Positions 46,890-55,735 are shown, counted from the stretch's first letter. The stretch is DNA of 64,000 nucleotides from Caballeronia terrestris (GCF_001544515.1 NZ_FCOL02000004.1:186001-250000); one strand, 5' to 3'. The notes: generated by a model not told the origin, from the sequence alone. A program made the numbers and translations.

Positions 46890-48566
46890 TCAAGCGTGCG
46901 CCTGGCGCGACGCGTACACGCGATCCTTGAACGGCGCCATGCCGATGCGGTTGAACGTCTCGATGAAGTGCTCGCCTTCCATGCGGTTCTCAACGAACGT
47001 GTCGATCACTTGCGCCACGACATCGGGCATTTCTTCCGCCGAGAACGACGGGCCAATCACCTTGCCCAGATGCGCGCCGGTCGCGCCCGAACTTTGCTCG
47101 CCGCCGAGGGTCACCTGATACCACTCGGAGCCGTCCTTATCGACACCCAGCACGCCGATGTTGCCGATGTGGTGATGTCCGCACGCGTTGATGCAGCCGG
47201 AGATGTTGAGCGTCAGGTCGCCGAGGTCGTGCACGAAATCGAGATCGTTGAAGCGCGCCTGAATGGCGAGCGCGATCGGGATCGACTTCGCGTTCGCGAG
47301 CGAGCAGAAATCGCCGCCCGGGCACGCGATGATGTCGGTCAGCAAGCCGATGTTCGACGTCGCGAAACCAACCGCCTTCGCGCGTTCCCACACGGCGTAA
47401 AGGTCGCGCTTCTTCACATTCGCGAGGATCAGGTTCTGCTCATGCGACACGCGGATTTCGCCGAAGGAGAATTCGTCGGCGAGATCGGCGACGTCGTCCA
47501 TCTGCTTGTCGGTGGCGTCGCCGGGGGCGATGTTCGACGGCTTGAGCGAGAGCGTCACGGATGCGTAGCCCGACACCTTGTGCGGACGCACGTTGCGCTC
47601 GACCCAGCGCGCGAACGGCTTGCTGTCGATCAGATGCTTCTCATAAGAGGCGTCGGTATCCGGCAGCTTGTCGTAGGCGGGCGGCACGAAGTATTTCGAG
47701 ACGCGGTCGATTTCTTCCTGCGTGAGCGTCGACGGGCCGTCCTTCAGGTGCAGCCATTCTTCCTCGACCTGCTTCGCGAACTTCTCCGGCGAGAGCGCCT
47801 TCACGAGGATCTTGATGCGCGCCTTGTACATGTTGTCGCGGCGGCCGTAGCGGTTGTACACACGCAGCACGGCTTCGCAGTAGGTCAGCAAATGCTGCCA
47901 CGGCAGGTCTTCCTTGATCACCGCACCGACGATCGGCGTACGACCGAGCCCGCCGCCCGCGAGAACGTTCGCGACGACTTCACCGTTCGCGTCCTTCTTC
48001 AGATAGACGCCGAGATCGTGCACTTGCGTGGCCGCGCGGTCTTCGAGCGAGCCGCACACGGCGATCTTGAACTTGCGCGGCAGCCACGCGAATTCGGGGT
48101 GGAACGTCGACCATTGGCGCAGCACTTCGGCCCACGGACGCGGATCGACGATTTCGTCGGGCGCGACGCCCGCGAACTGATCGGCGGTGATGTTGCGGAT
48201 GCAATTGCCCGAGGTCTGAATGCCGTGCATCTGCACCGCTGCGAGCTTTCTCAGGATCTCCGGCGTTTCCTCGAGCTCGATCCAGTTGAACTGGATGTTC
48301 GTGCGCGTCGAGAAGTGACCGTAGCCGCGGTCGTGCTCGCGCGCGATCGTCGCCAGGACGCGCATCTGGTCGCTGCGCAGGTTGCCGTACGGAATCGCGA
48401 TGCGATGCATGTACGCGTGACGCTGCATGTAGAGACCGTTCTGCAGGCGCAGCGGACGAAATTCCTCTTCGCTCAACTCGCCCGACAGCCGGCGGCGGAC
48501 CTGGTCGCTGTATTGAGCGACGCGTTCGTCGACGATGGTCTGGTCGATCTGATCGTATTGGTACAT
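46890..48566 (-). CDS. cysI: Sulfite reductase, siroheme-[4Fe-4S] subunit
   Basis: A 558-residue nitrite/sulfite-reductase-family hemoprotein reducing sulfite to sulfide. Cluster/siroheme ligands are C415-x5-C421 (CPGGDFC) and C458-x3-C462 (CINAC). It has RPLRLQNGLYMQRHAYMHRIAIPYG at the front and HFSTRTNIQFNWIELEE. No cysJ flavoprotein is nearby, so the electron donor is not visible. ATG 48566 (MYQYDQIDQ) is preceded by GGGG. First gene of the operon, divergent from cysB. Confidence 0.94.
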   Translation of the reverse strand: MYQYDQIDQTIVDERVAQYSDQVRRRLSGELSEEEFRPLRLQNGLYMQRHAYMHRIAIPYGNLRSDQMRVLATIAREHDRGYGHFSTRTNIQFNWIELEETPEILRKLAAVQMHGIQTSGNCIRNITADQFAGVAPDEIVDPRPWAEVLRQWSTFHPEFAWLPRKFKIAVCGSLEDRAATQVHDLGVYLKKDANGEVVANVLAGGGLGRTPIVGAVIKEDLPWQHLLTYCEAVLRVYNRYGRRDNMYKARIKILVKALSPEKFAKQVEEEWLHLKDGPSTLTQEEIDRVSKYFVPPAYDKLPDTDASYEKHLIDSKPFARWVERNVRPHKVSGYASVTLSLKPSNIAPGDATDKQMDDVADLADEFSFGEIRVSHEQNLILANVKKRDLYAVWERAKAVGFATSNIGLLTDIIACPGGDFCSLANAKSIPIALAIQARFNDLDFVHDLGDLTLNISGCINACGHHHIGNIGVLGVDKDGSEWYQVTLGGEQSSGATGAHLGKVIGPSFSAEEMPDVVAQVIDTFVENRMEGEHFIETFNRIGMAPFKDRVYASRQAHA

Positions 48567-48779
48567 TCGGGGACCCCAAGTTTTTGTCTCGCGCGACGCG
48601 TGCACACGCCGCACCTCGATTCCCATTGAGTCGAAAGCGGGGAGCGTCGTTCAGACGAAACGCTCATTTGCTAATGACAAATACAGATATGGAAATTGGA
48701 AAAATTGGACAAATCGTAATAAACTTTCTTTATATAGCAAACGACTGAAAAATTACTTTGATATGCGACTGGGTTATAT
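48567..48779. promoter_or_regulatory. AT-rich divergent control region of cysI and cysB
   Basis: 213 bases, distinctly AT-rich against the surroundings between about 48666 and 48779. It contains a direct repeat AAATTGGA at 48693-48700 and 48702-48709 (9-base period), and an AT stretch TTTATATAG near 48730. It must contain both promoters, and CysB-type LTTR sites are expected here; exact sites are not certain. Confidence 0.6.
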
Positions 48780-49721
48780 ATGAACCTGCATCAGTTCCGC
48801 TTCGTCCGCGAGGCCGTGCGCCAGAACTTCAACCTCACCGAGGCGGCGAAGGCGCTGTTTACGTCGCAGCCGGGCGTTTCCAAGGCAATCATCGAGCTGG
48901 AGGATGAGCTGGGCGTCGAAATCTTCACACGCCACGGCAAGCGCGTGCGCTCGCTCACCGAGCCGGGGCGGATCATTCTCGCCTCGGTGGAAAAAATACT
49001 GCAGGAAGTGGAGACGCTGAAGCGTGTCGGTAAGGATTACGCGGCGCAGGATCAGGGCCGGCTCGTGATCGCCGCCACGCACACGCAGGCGCGCTACTCG
49101 CTGCCGGCCGCCATCGCGGAATTCAAGAAGCGCTATCCGAAGGTGCATCTGTCGATTCTTCAGGGCAGCCCGACGCAGGTCGCCGAAATGGTGATCCACG
49201 ATCAGGCGGACATCGCCATCGCCACGGAAGCGATCGCCAACTATAAGGAACTCGTCTCGCTGCCGTGCTTCCAGTGGCAGCACCTCGCCGTGATGCTGCC
49301 GGATCATCCGCTGCTCGAACGCAAGCTCCTCACGCTCGACGATATCGTCCAGTACCCGCTCATCACCTACGACGCTGCTTTCGCCGGTCGCTCGAAGATC
49401 AATCAGGCGTTCGCGCTGCGCAACCTGGCCCCGGATATCGTGCTCGAAGCGATCGACGCCGACGTCATCAAGACGTACGTCGAACTGGGGCTGGGCGTCG
49501 GGATCATGGCCGATATCGCGTTCAATCCCGAGCGCGACAAGCATTTGCGCGCGATGCCCGTCGGCCATCTGTTCGGGACCAACGTGACACGGCTCGCGCT
49601 CAAGCAGGGCGCGTATCTGCGCAGTTACGTGTATACGCTCGTCGAACTGCTTTCGCCGTCGATGAACCGCAAGCTGATCGAGCAGGCGCTTTCCGGGGAA
49701 CACGAAAGCTACGAGTTGTGA
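48780..49721 (+). CDS. cysB: CysB-like LysR regulator of sulfur assimilation
   Basis: A 313-residue LTTR matching CysB/Cbl: MNLHQFRFVREAVRQNFNLTEAAKALFTSQPGVSKAIIELEDELGVEIFTRHGKRV is the HTH, and the effector domain has ATHTQARYSLPAAIAEFKKRYPKVHLSILQGSPTQ. CysB activates cys genes with N-acetylserine and is antagonised by sulfide or thiosulfate. Divergent from the cys operon. CysB and its relatives Cbl/SsuR are hard to tell apart by eye. Confidence 0.92.
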   Translation: MNLHQFRFVREAVRQNFNLTEAAKALFTSQPGVSKAIIELEDELGVEIFTRHGKRVRSLTEPGRIILASVEKILQEVETLKRVGKDYAAQDQGRLVIAATHTQARYSLPAAIAEFKKRYPKVHLSILQGSPTQVAEMVIHDQADIAIATEAIANYKELVSLPCFQWQHLAVMLPDHPLLERKLLTLDDIVQYPLITYDAAFAGRSKINQAFALRNLAPDIVLEAIDADVIKTYVELGLGVGIMADIAFNPERDKHLRAMPVGHLFGTNVTRLALKQGAYLRSYVYTLVELLSPSMNRKLIEQALSGEHESYEL

Positions 49722-49797
49722 GCCTGTTTCGACGGACGCCGCCGGTTTTGGCCGGTAAAAATAACGAATTCAACCCTTCCGCCACGGAGACCAGCCA

Positions 49798-50949
49798 ATG
49801 AAGTTGTTTTGCCAATTTGCCGTTTTGAGCGCTTTAGCCATTGCCAGCGCGGCGGCGCAGGCCCAGTTGAAGGTCGGCATCGATCTGTCGAGCACAGGGC
49901 CGGCCGCCGCCATCGGCATCACGAGCAAGAACGCGATGCTGATGTGGCCGAAAACCATCGCCGGACTCGACGCCGAATACCTGATCCTCGACGATGGCTC
50001 CGACCCCGGCGCCGCCGTGCGCAACGTCCGCAAGCTGATCACCGAGGACAAGGCAGACGTGATCGTCGGGCCGAACATCACGCCGGCGGCGCTCGCGGCG
50101 CTCGATCCGGTCGCCGAATACGAGACGCCGATGATCACGCTGATCGGCTCGGCGTCGGTCGTGGAGCCGCAGGAAGGCAAGAAGGTGTGGGCGTTCAAGA
50201 TGGCGCAGACCGACCGCGCGATGGCTGACGTCATGACGCGCTACATGGCGAATCACGGCGTGAAGACGGTGGGTTTCATCGGTTTCGCCGATAGCTACGG
50301 CGATAGCTGGTTCAACGAATTCTCGAAATTCGCCGACTTGCGGCATATCAAGATAGTCGCGGCGGAACGCTTCAACCGCACCGATGCGAGCGTCACCGGC
50401 CAGATTCTCAAGCTGATGGCCGCGAAGCCGGACGCGGTGCTGATCGCCGGCGCCGGAACGCCGACCGTGCTGCCGCAGCGGACGCTCGTCGAGCGCGGGT
50501 ACAAGGGCGCGATCTACCAGACGCACGGCATCGCGACGCCGGAGTTCATCAAGCTGGGGGGCAAGGACGTCGAAGGGACGCTGTTCCCGACGCAGCCGGT
50601 GGTCGTCGCGCGGACGCTGCCCGCCGATCATCCTTCGAAGAAGGCCGCGCTTGCGTTCGTGAATGCGTACGAGGCGAAATACGGGCCGGGCACCGTGACG
50701 CAGTTCGCGGGCGATGCGGCGGGCGTCTACCCGCGTCTCACGGACGCCGTCGCGCGTGCGCTCAAGGCCGGCCAGCCGGGGACGAAGGCGTTTCGCGTCG
50801 CGCTGCGCTCGGAGCTGGAGCACGCGCAGGAGCTGGTCGTACCGAACGGCGTGGTCAACACGAGCGCGACCGATCACGTCGGACTGGATCAGCGCGCGAG
50901 CGTGATGGGCGTCATCAAGAACGGGCAATTCACGTATCTGAGCCAGTAA
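49798..50949 (+). CDS. LivK-type ABC transporter substrate-binding protein
   Basis: A 383-residue type I periplasmic binding protein with a signal peptide (MKLFCQFAVLSALAIASAAAQAQ). LKVGIDLSSTGPAAAIGITSKNA, DDGSDPGAAVRNVRKLITEDKADVIVGPNI and GFIGFADSYGDSWFNEF are typical of the LivJ/LivK/AmiC group. The ligand may be an amino acid, aromatic acid or amide. It has no adjacent permease, and the liv operon lies 9 kb away on the other strand. It may follow cysB on one message (76-base gap). Confidence 0.88.
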   Translation: MKLFCQFAVLSALAIASAAAQAQLKVGIDLSSTGPAAAIGITSKNAMLMWPKTIAGLDAEYLILDDGSDPGAAVRNVRKLITEDKADVIVGPNITPAALAALDPVAEYETPMITLIGSASVVEPQEGKKVWAFKMAQTDRAMADVMTRYMANHGVKTVGFIGFADSYGDSWFNEFSKFADLRHIKIVAAERFNRTDASVTGQILKLMAAKPDAVLIAGAGTPTVLPQRTLVERGYKGAIYQTHGIATPEFIKLGGKDVEGTLFPTQPVVVARTLPADHPSKKAALAFVNAYEAKYGPGTVTQFAGDAAGVYPRLTDAVARALKAGQPGTKAFRVALRSELEHAQELVVPNGVVNTSATDHVGLDQRASVMGVIKNGQFTYLSQ

Positions 50950-50978
50950 GCGCGGTGCACTGCGGGACTGCGGCGCCC

Positions 50979-51007
50979 TTGCCTCCGTCCCGAATTTCCG
51001 ACATAAT
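50979..51007 (+). promoter_or_regulatory. Possible sigma-70 promoter of tRNA-Leu
   Basis: TTGCCT at 50979-50984 and CATAAT at 51002-51007 with a 17-base spacer, about 65 bases before the tRNA. This is a reasonable match but assigned by eye only. Confidence 0.5.
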
Positions 51008-51072
51008 CGCTGACTTGCTGGCTGTCGTGCCTTTCAACGGTGCGCCGGTCTCGCAAGTCAGTATCTGCGGTT

Positions 51073-51157
51073 GCCCAGGTGGTGAAATTGGTAGACGCAG
51101 GGGACTCAAAATCCCCCGCCGCAAGGCGTGCCGGTTCGATTCCGGCCCTGGGCACCA
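51073..51157 (+). tRNA. tRNA-Leu (anticodon CAA)
   Basis: An 85-base class II tRNA. The acceptor stem GCCCAGG pairs with CCTGGGC and is followed by A-CCA encoded in the DNA. The anticodon loop CTCAAAA gives CAA, reading UUG. A long variable arm and GGTTCGATTCC T-arm are present. Confidence 0.97.
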
Positions 51158-51466
51158 ACTCTCTCGCGTCGTTCCAGACGCACGCTGTAAAAATCCCCTC
51201 CCGCTTTTAGCTTTTCCCTCAGACGAATCCACGCTTTTCCGGCACTGGTCTTAAGAATGTTTCGCTGCCAGAATCATTGCACTCGCCGCTACGAATGCGA
51301 TCGCTGACATCGCATCGCGAAATAACGACAATGGGCCGCGCAACGAGCCTTTTGTTGACTTTTTTGCTGCTCAATACGCCGATTGTTCGGCTTACTGAGT
51401 TATTCTCCGGCGAGAATCGTTGCGCTCGGACGCCGTTCGTCCGGGCCGCACTCCACCGGGTACGGC
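51158..51466. other. Intergenic region between tRNA-Leu and the repeat-protein gene
   Basis: About 309 bases. No gene is supported. A -35-like TTGACT occurs near 51354, but no matching -10 is convincing. GC content is lower than average in the middle part. Confidence 0.5.
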
Positions 51467-53206
51467 ATGATTCGCTCCAAATACTCTCTGCAGCTCGATT
51501 CCGTGATCTGCGCGCGATGCGGCGCAACGTCGAGAAGCGAGGACGATACCTGTCCTTTCTGCGGCGCCGATCGCGAAGGCGCGATCTTCACGTCCGATCG
51601 TCAGACACTCATCGAGGAACTGCCGCGCGCCGGCTGGCTGGTTACGCGGGTGCGCAAAAGCAGCCTCGTGTATCCGAGCCTGCGTGAGCAGGAGCAAGGC
51701 GCGCCCGAGCCTGTCGTCGAGCGGCGGCGCGTGACTGTGCGGATGATCGCGATGGGCGGCGTCGTCGTGGTGGGGCTGGGCGTCGGGTTGATGCTGCATT
51801 CCAATGTGCGTGCGCCAACGCAAGCGCCTGCTTTGACCGCGGCGCAAAGTGCGGGCGGATCGATTGCACCGGCGGGGCAAGCGCCTGACGCGGTCGCTGA
51901 CGGGCGCGGGACGCCGCCGGGAACGCTTGTCGGTTCGTTGCCCGCGGCGAAATCGGCTGGCACGGCTGCGGCGGGTCAAGTCGCGGCGAGCGAGGCGAAC
52001 GCGCAGGCGTCCCGTAGTGCGGTGGTTCAGGCGCAACCGTCGACGACGGTCGCGATGAATTCGCCGTCGGCCGCTGCCAAAGCTACGCCGTCGAGCGCGG
52101 CTTCGGCGCGCACCGCATCCGCTGCACCGACAAACCCGACCTCACCGGCTCGCACCGCCTCCGTGGACATTGCGCGGCAGTCCACTACATCGGCAAGCCC
52201 CGGCGCGCCCGCTCGCATCGCTTCCGCGGAAACCGCGCAGCAGCCTGCCACCCCGGTCAACCCTACTTCAGCGCGCACGGCGTCAGCAGACGCGGTGCAG
52301 CAGTCCGGTACCGCGGCGAGCCCGACCGCCCCCGCTCGCATTGCTTCCGCGGACGCCGTGCAGCAGTCCGTTAGTCGGGCAAGTCCCACCTCTTCGGCGC
52401 GCACAGATTTCGCGGACACCGTGCAGTCTGCGGCCTCAACCAGCCTGAGCGCTCCGGCGCGCACCGCTTCTGCAGACACCGCGCAGCAGACCGCCACCCC
52501 GGCAAGCCCGACCGCACCGGCTCGCACCACTTCTGCAGACACCGCGGAGCAGCCTGCCACCCCGGCAAGCCCGGTCGCTCCGGCTCGCACCGCTTCTGCG
52601 GACACCGTGCAGCAGCCCGCTCCCACGGCAAGCCCCACCGCCCCAGCGCGCACAGCCTCGGCGGACGTCGTTCAGCAGTCTGCACTCGCGGCGAGCCCCG
52701 CCGCCCCACCACGTACCGTCGCCAGCACCCAGCGCCACGCCGCCCCAACCCGCACGGCCTCCGACATCCGCCGCTCGCTCGCGTCCCGCGATCTCGCGAG
52801 CGCCCGCCGGCAGCTCCAGACCGTCCCCGCGAGCCAGCAAGACAGCGCGGAAATCCAGCGCCTCGCCGATCGCCTGACGCGTCTCGAAGGCCAACGCGAT
52901 GCCGCCTTGCAGCGTGCGCGGACGTGCGCGGCGTCGAAGGCATCGACGTGTGTAGTCCGGAACGCGAACCGCGCGCTTGCCATCGACGCACGCAATCCTC
53001 AAGCACTGGCGCTCCTGCTGCACGCGTCCACATGGCCGAAGACGAATCCGGCCGCGCCGCCGCCGAAGACGTACGTCGCAGCGGGTTCCCCGCCGAAGGC
53101 CATCGAACGCCCGCAAGGCGACGATGCCCAGCAAAAGCAGCCCAAGATCACGCTGTTCGGCTGGGGCGTCCCGACGGTATCGAAAGGTCGCGGCGACGCG
53201 CACTGA
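51467..53206 (+). CDS. Zinc-ribbon membrane protein with a tandem 21-residue repeat region
   Basis: A 579-residue protein I do not recognise. A four-cysteine zinc ribbon comes first (C15, C18, C29, C32). One membrane helix follows (about 92-110, RMIAMGGVVVVGLGVGLML). Then comes a long Ala/Pro/Ser/Thr-rich region (112-425) whose second half is nine units of 20-21 residues with consensus PARTASADTVQQ-ATPASPTA. A helical, TPR-like segment follows (about 432-522; RRSLASRDLASARRQLQTVPASQ, C487 and C495), then a basic tail ending GVPTVSKGRGDAH. ATG 51467 has only a weak ribosome site. It is probably an inner-membrane protein with the repeat region as a periplasmic stalk. It stands alone between tRNA-Leu and a decayed duplicate. 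Confidence 0.8.
   Translation: MIRSKYSLQLDSVICARCGATSRSEDDTCPFCGADREGAIFTSDRQTLIEELPRAGWLVTRVRKSSLVYPSLREQEQGAPEPVVERRRVTVRMIAMGGVVVVGLGVGLMLHSNVRAPTQAPALTAAQSAGGSIAPAGQAPDAVADGRGTPPGTLVGSLPAAKSAGTAAAGQVAASEANAQASRSAVVQAQPSTTVAMNSPSAAAKATPSSAASARTASAAPTNPTSPARTASVDIARQSTTSASPGAPARIASAETAQQPATPVNPTSARTASADAVQQSGTAASPTAPARIASADAVQQSVSRASPTSSARTDFADTVQSAASTSLSAPARTASADTAQQTATPASPTAPARTTSADTAEQPATPASPVAPARTASADTVQQPAPTASPTAPARTASADVVQQSALAASPAAPPRTVASTQRHAAPTRTASDIRRSLASRDLASARRQLQTVPASQQDSAEIQRLADRLTRLEGQRDAALQRARTCAASKASTCVVRNANRALAIDARNPQALALLLHASTWPKTNPAAPPPKTYVAAGSPPKAIERPQGDDAQQKQPKITLFGWGVPTVSKGRGDAH
52145..52717 (+). repeat. In-frame tandem repeat, nine units of 60-63 bp
   Basis: Nine degenerate units with arginines at residues 229, 250, 270, 291, 312, 332, 353, 374, 395 and a worn tenth at 416, i.e. 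periods of 20 or 21 codons. Unit core ART-ASAD-xxQQ. Units 6-9 are the most alike, suggesting later local duplication. Confidence 0.9.
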
Positions 53207-53298
53207 GCGCGTCGCGCGCGTAGCCGTCGAGCGCATTGGATCGATCCGCGCGGCCGTCACACACCAGCCGCGTCATTTTTCCTCGCACTCCGCGTTAG

Positions 53299-53403
53299 CG
53301 CATCGAGTGCGCCGCGGAGGCCGACGTCCCGAAGGCAGCCCAAGCACAGTTGTTCAACAAGGGCGTGCCGACGGTCTCGAAAGATCGCGGCGACGCTCAT
53401 TGA
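53299..53403 (+). pseudogene. Decayed copy of the 3' end of the repeat-protein gene
   Basis: The 53336-53444 stretch repeats 53138-53245 imperfectly (offset 198-199). It keeps the frame AQLFNKGVPTVSKDRGDAH followed by TGA, matching ITLFGWGVPTVSKGRGDAH and stop in the intact gene, and the repeat runs on into the 3' flank (GCCGTCGAGC...). A TAG lies upstream at 53296 and there is no start codon, so only the tail of a former gene copy remains. Confidence 0.6.
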
Positions 53404-53798
53404 GCGCGCCGGCCGCGCGTGGCCGTCGAGCACATCGGAGCGATCGCTAGCCGCCGGACACCGCTTGCGTCATGCATCCTCGCGCCACGCGTAAAACAAG
53501 TGGCGCGCATCCAAGGAGCCGACTACACCCAGACCAGGCAGTCCGCACACGTCGAGCGTCGCCGCGCTCCGTGCGGTGGCGCCCAAGCTGATCGCTCCAG
53601 CAGTGCGCAAACGTGCGCGGCCGCTGGGTCGCGGAAAGGATTGTGGCCACCAAGCGCATCGAAGCCATCTTCGCACCCCTCGCACACCACCGCCCCATCT
53701 TTCCTTTCAACCACCTTCCCCCCGGAATAACATCCCACGCGCAAACGTTTAGAGATGACGTAACCACTGTGGGCGCGCATGCGCCGGAGGTCGTCATC
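53404..53798. other. Intergenic region before the TIGR03118-like lipoprotein
   Basis: About 395 bases without a supported gene. The first 40 bases continue the duplicated 3' flank. Near the right end lies an ECF-like promoter, listed separately. Open frames here show no ribosome site and no known product. Confidence 0.6.
53724..53750 (+). promoter_or_regulatory. ECF-sigma-like promoter
   Basis: GGAATAA (53724-53730) and CGTTT (53746-53750), separated by 15 bases, resemble promoters of extracytoplasmic-function sigma factors rather than sigma-70. It is about 50 bases before the lipoprotein start. Confidence 0.5.
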
Positions 53799-54890
53799 AT
53801 GAAATCAGGAGCGATGCGCGGAATTGCCTTTGCCGTCGTGTTGACCGCACTAACCGCATTGAGCCTCGCCTCGTGCGGCGGCTCGGACCATCCGATGGCC
53901 ACGCAATTCAAATCGACGATCCTCGTCTCCGACGGCGCCGTCGCCGCGTCGCACACCGACGCGAATCTCAAAAACGCCTGGGGCGTCGCGTTCAACCCGA
54001 AGGGCTTCGTGTGGGTCGCCAACAACGCCACGCAGACGGCCACGCTCTACGACGGCAACGGCGTCGTGCAGTCGCTCGTGGTGAGCATCCCGGCGACGGC
54101 ATCCGGCCCCGCCAGCCCGACCGGCATCGTCTTCAACGGCAGCACGACGGATTTCATCGCCTCGCAAGGGGGCAAATCAGGCGCTGCGGCGTTCATCTTC
54201 GCGGGCGAAGGCGGCTCGATCACGGCGTGGTCGCCGAGCGTCGATCTGACCCACGCGATCACGGTCTCCGATTCCAGCGCGTCCGGCGCCGTCTACAAAG
54301 GTCTTGCGATCGGCAGCGCGAACGGCGCCGCCCGCCTCTACGCGACTGACTTCCACAACCGCCGCATCGACGTCTTCGACAACGCGTTCAACAAGATCGC
54401 GCTTCCGAACGCCTTCCAAGACCCGCAGATACCGGCGAACTTCGCGCCGTTCGGCATCCAGGCGATCGGCCCGAAGCTCTACGTGACGTATGCGCAACAG
54501 GACAGCGACGCCCACGACGACGTCGCGGGCCCCGGCCTCGGCTTCGTCGACGTCTTCGATACGAGCGGCAACCTGCTGATGCGCCTCGAACACGCGACGC
54601 AGCTCAATGCGCCGTGGGGCGTCACGCAGGCGCCGGGCAACTTCGGCACGCTTTCCAACGACATCCTCGTCGGCAATTTCGGCGACGGCACGATCAACGC
54701 GTTCGATCCGTCGAGCGGCCAGTTCGCCGGCACGCTGCAGAATTCGAGCGGCGCGGCATTCGTGCAGCCCGGACTGTGGGGCATCGCGTTCGGCAACGAC
54801 CTCAACGCGCAGCCGTCGAACACGCTCTTCTTCGCCGCCGGTCCGAACGACGAAAAGGACGGCGTGTACGGGCGCATCGACATGCAGTGA
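53799..54890 (+). CDS. TIGR03118-like beta-propeller lipoprotein
   Basis: A 363-residue protein with a lipoprotein signal (lipobox LASC, about residue 27). NHL/propeller-like repeats follow: LKNAWGVAFNPKGFVWVANNATQTATLYDGNG, PTGIVFNGSTTDF, HNRRIDVFDNAFNKIALP, FAPFGIQAIGPKLYVTYAQQD and APWGVTQAPGNFGTLSNDILVGNFGDGTINAFDPSSGQFAGTL. This is the pattern of the TIGR03118 family, of unknown function. GGAGG 8 bases before ATG 53799 fixes the start. The ECF-like promoter upstream suggests an envelope or oxidative stress response. Confidence 0.87.
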   Translation: MKSGAMRGIAFAVVLTALTALSLASCGGSDHPMATQFKSTILVSDGAVAASHTDANLKNAWGVAFNPKGFVWVANNATQTATLYDGNGVVQSLVVSIPATASGPASPTGIVFNGSTTDFIASQGGKSGAAAFIFAGEGGSITAWSPSVDLTHAITVSDSSASGAVYKGLAIGSANGAARLYATDFHNRRIDVFDNAFNKIALPNAFQDPQIPANFAPFGIQAIGPKLYVTYAQQDSDAHDDVAGPGLGFVDVFDTSGNLLMRLEHATQLNAPWGVTQAPGNFGTLSNDILVGNFGDGTINAFDPSSGQFAGTLQNSSGAAFVQPGLWGIAFGNDLNAQPSNTLFFAAGPNDEKDGVYGRIDMQ

Positions 54891-54945
54891 CGCCGCTTTG
54901 CCTGGGCGCGCGGTCCGAGTAGCCGGAGCGCATCGCCGTGTGGCA

Positions 54946-54977
54946 CGCCGCCCGCATGGCCGGGCGGCGCGTTTCTT
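54946..54977 (+). terminator. Terminator after the propeller lipoprotein
   Basis: A 9-bp stem CGCCGCCCG/CGGGCGGCG with a 6-base loop, followed by CGTTTCTTC. Confidence 0.7.
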
Positions 54978-55027
54978 CGCCGGAACGACGCATTGTTAAA
55001 ATGCGCGCCTCACTTCCGGCGATTCCG

Positions 55028-55735
55028 ATGGATCTCGAACGCATTCTCTTTTCTCAAGGCTTCGGCTCGCGCCGCCAGTGCCGCGCGATCATCGCCGCCG
55101 GACGCGTGCGGATCGGCGGCGAAATCCTCACCGATCCGGCCGCCGGTTTCCCGCTGCTTTCACCGCTCGATTTCGAAGTCGATGGCGAGAGCTGGCGGTA
55201 TCGCGAAAAGGCGTATCTGGCGCTGAACAAGCCCGCGGGCTACGAGTGCTCGCGCGATCCGCAGCATCATTTAAGCGTGTTTCACCTGCTGCCGCCCCAA
55301 TTGACGACGCGCGGTGTGCAGTGCGTCGGCCGGCTAGATCAGGACACGACCGGCCTTCTGCTCCTGTCCGATGACGGCGCGTTCGTCCACGCGTTCACGT
55401 CGCCGAAGAGGAAGGTGCCGAAGGTCTATCTCGCGACGACGCGTCATCCGATCGACGACGCGCAACTCGCCGCCCTGCGCGACGGCGTGTTGCTGCACGG
55501 CGAATCGAAACCGAGCGCGGCGCTCGCGGCGCATCAGCGCGACGAGCGTCTGCTGGAACTGACCGTGCTCGAAGGCAAATACCACCAGGTGAAGCGGATG
55601 GTCGCGGCAGCGGGGAATAGGGTGGAGAAGCTGCATCGCGAGCGCATTGGCGGATTCGAGCTGCCCGCGACGCTCACCGAAGGCCAGTGGTGCTGGCTCG
55701 ACGAGGCGGAACTCGCGGCGCTGCGGCGGGAATAG
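55028..55735 (+). CDS. rsuA: RsuA-type rRNA pseudouridine synthase
   Basis: A 235-residue RsuA/RluB/E/F-family enzyme. The N-terminal S4 RNA-binding domain (MDLERILFSQGFGSRRQCRAIIAAGRVRIGGE) precedes the catalytic GRLDQDTTGLLLLSDDG with the nucleophilic Asp. EGKYHQVKRMVAAAGNRVEKLHRERIGGF closes the fold. It most resembles RsuA (16S U516). A TAAAAT -10-like box lies about 35 bases upstream. ATG 55028 fits the S4 start; ATG 55001 would add nine residues. Confidence 0.88.
   Translation: MDLERILFSQGFGSRRQCRAIIAAGRVRIGGEILTDPAAGFPLLSPLDFEVDGESWRYREKAYLALNKPAGYECSRDPQHHLSVFHLLPPQLTTRGVQCVGRLDQDTTGLLLLSDDGAFVHAFTSPKRKVPKVYLATTRHPIDDAQLAALRDGVLLHGESKPSAALAAHQRDERLLELTVLEGKYHQVKRMVAAAGNRVEKLHRERIGGFELPATLTEGQWCWLDEAELAALRRE

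Noticed and set aside
49798-50949. LivK-type protein as the binding protein of the livHMGF operon
   Set aside because: It is 9 kb away on the other strand and has no visible link; the binding protein for that operon is more likely beyond the right edge.
52145-52717. Tandem repeats considered as a CRISPR array
   Set aside because: The repeats are contiguous, in frame and have no spacers; they are a protein-coding repeat.
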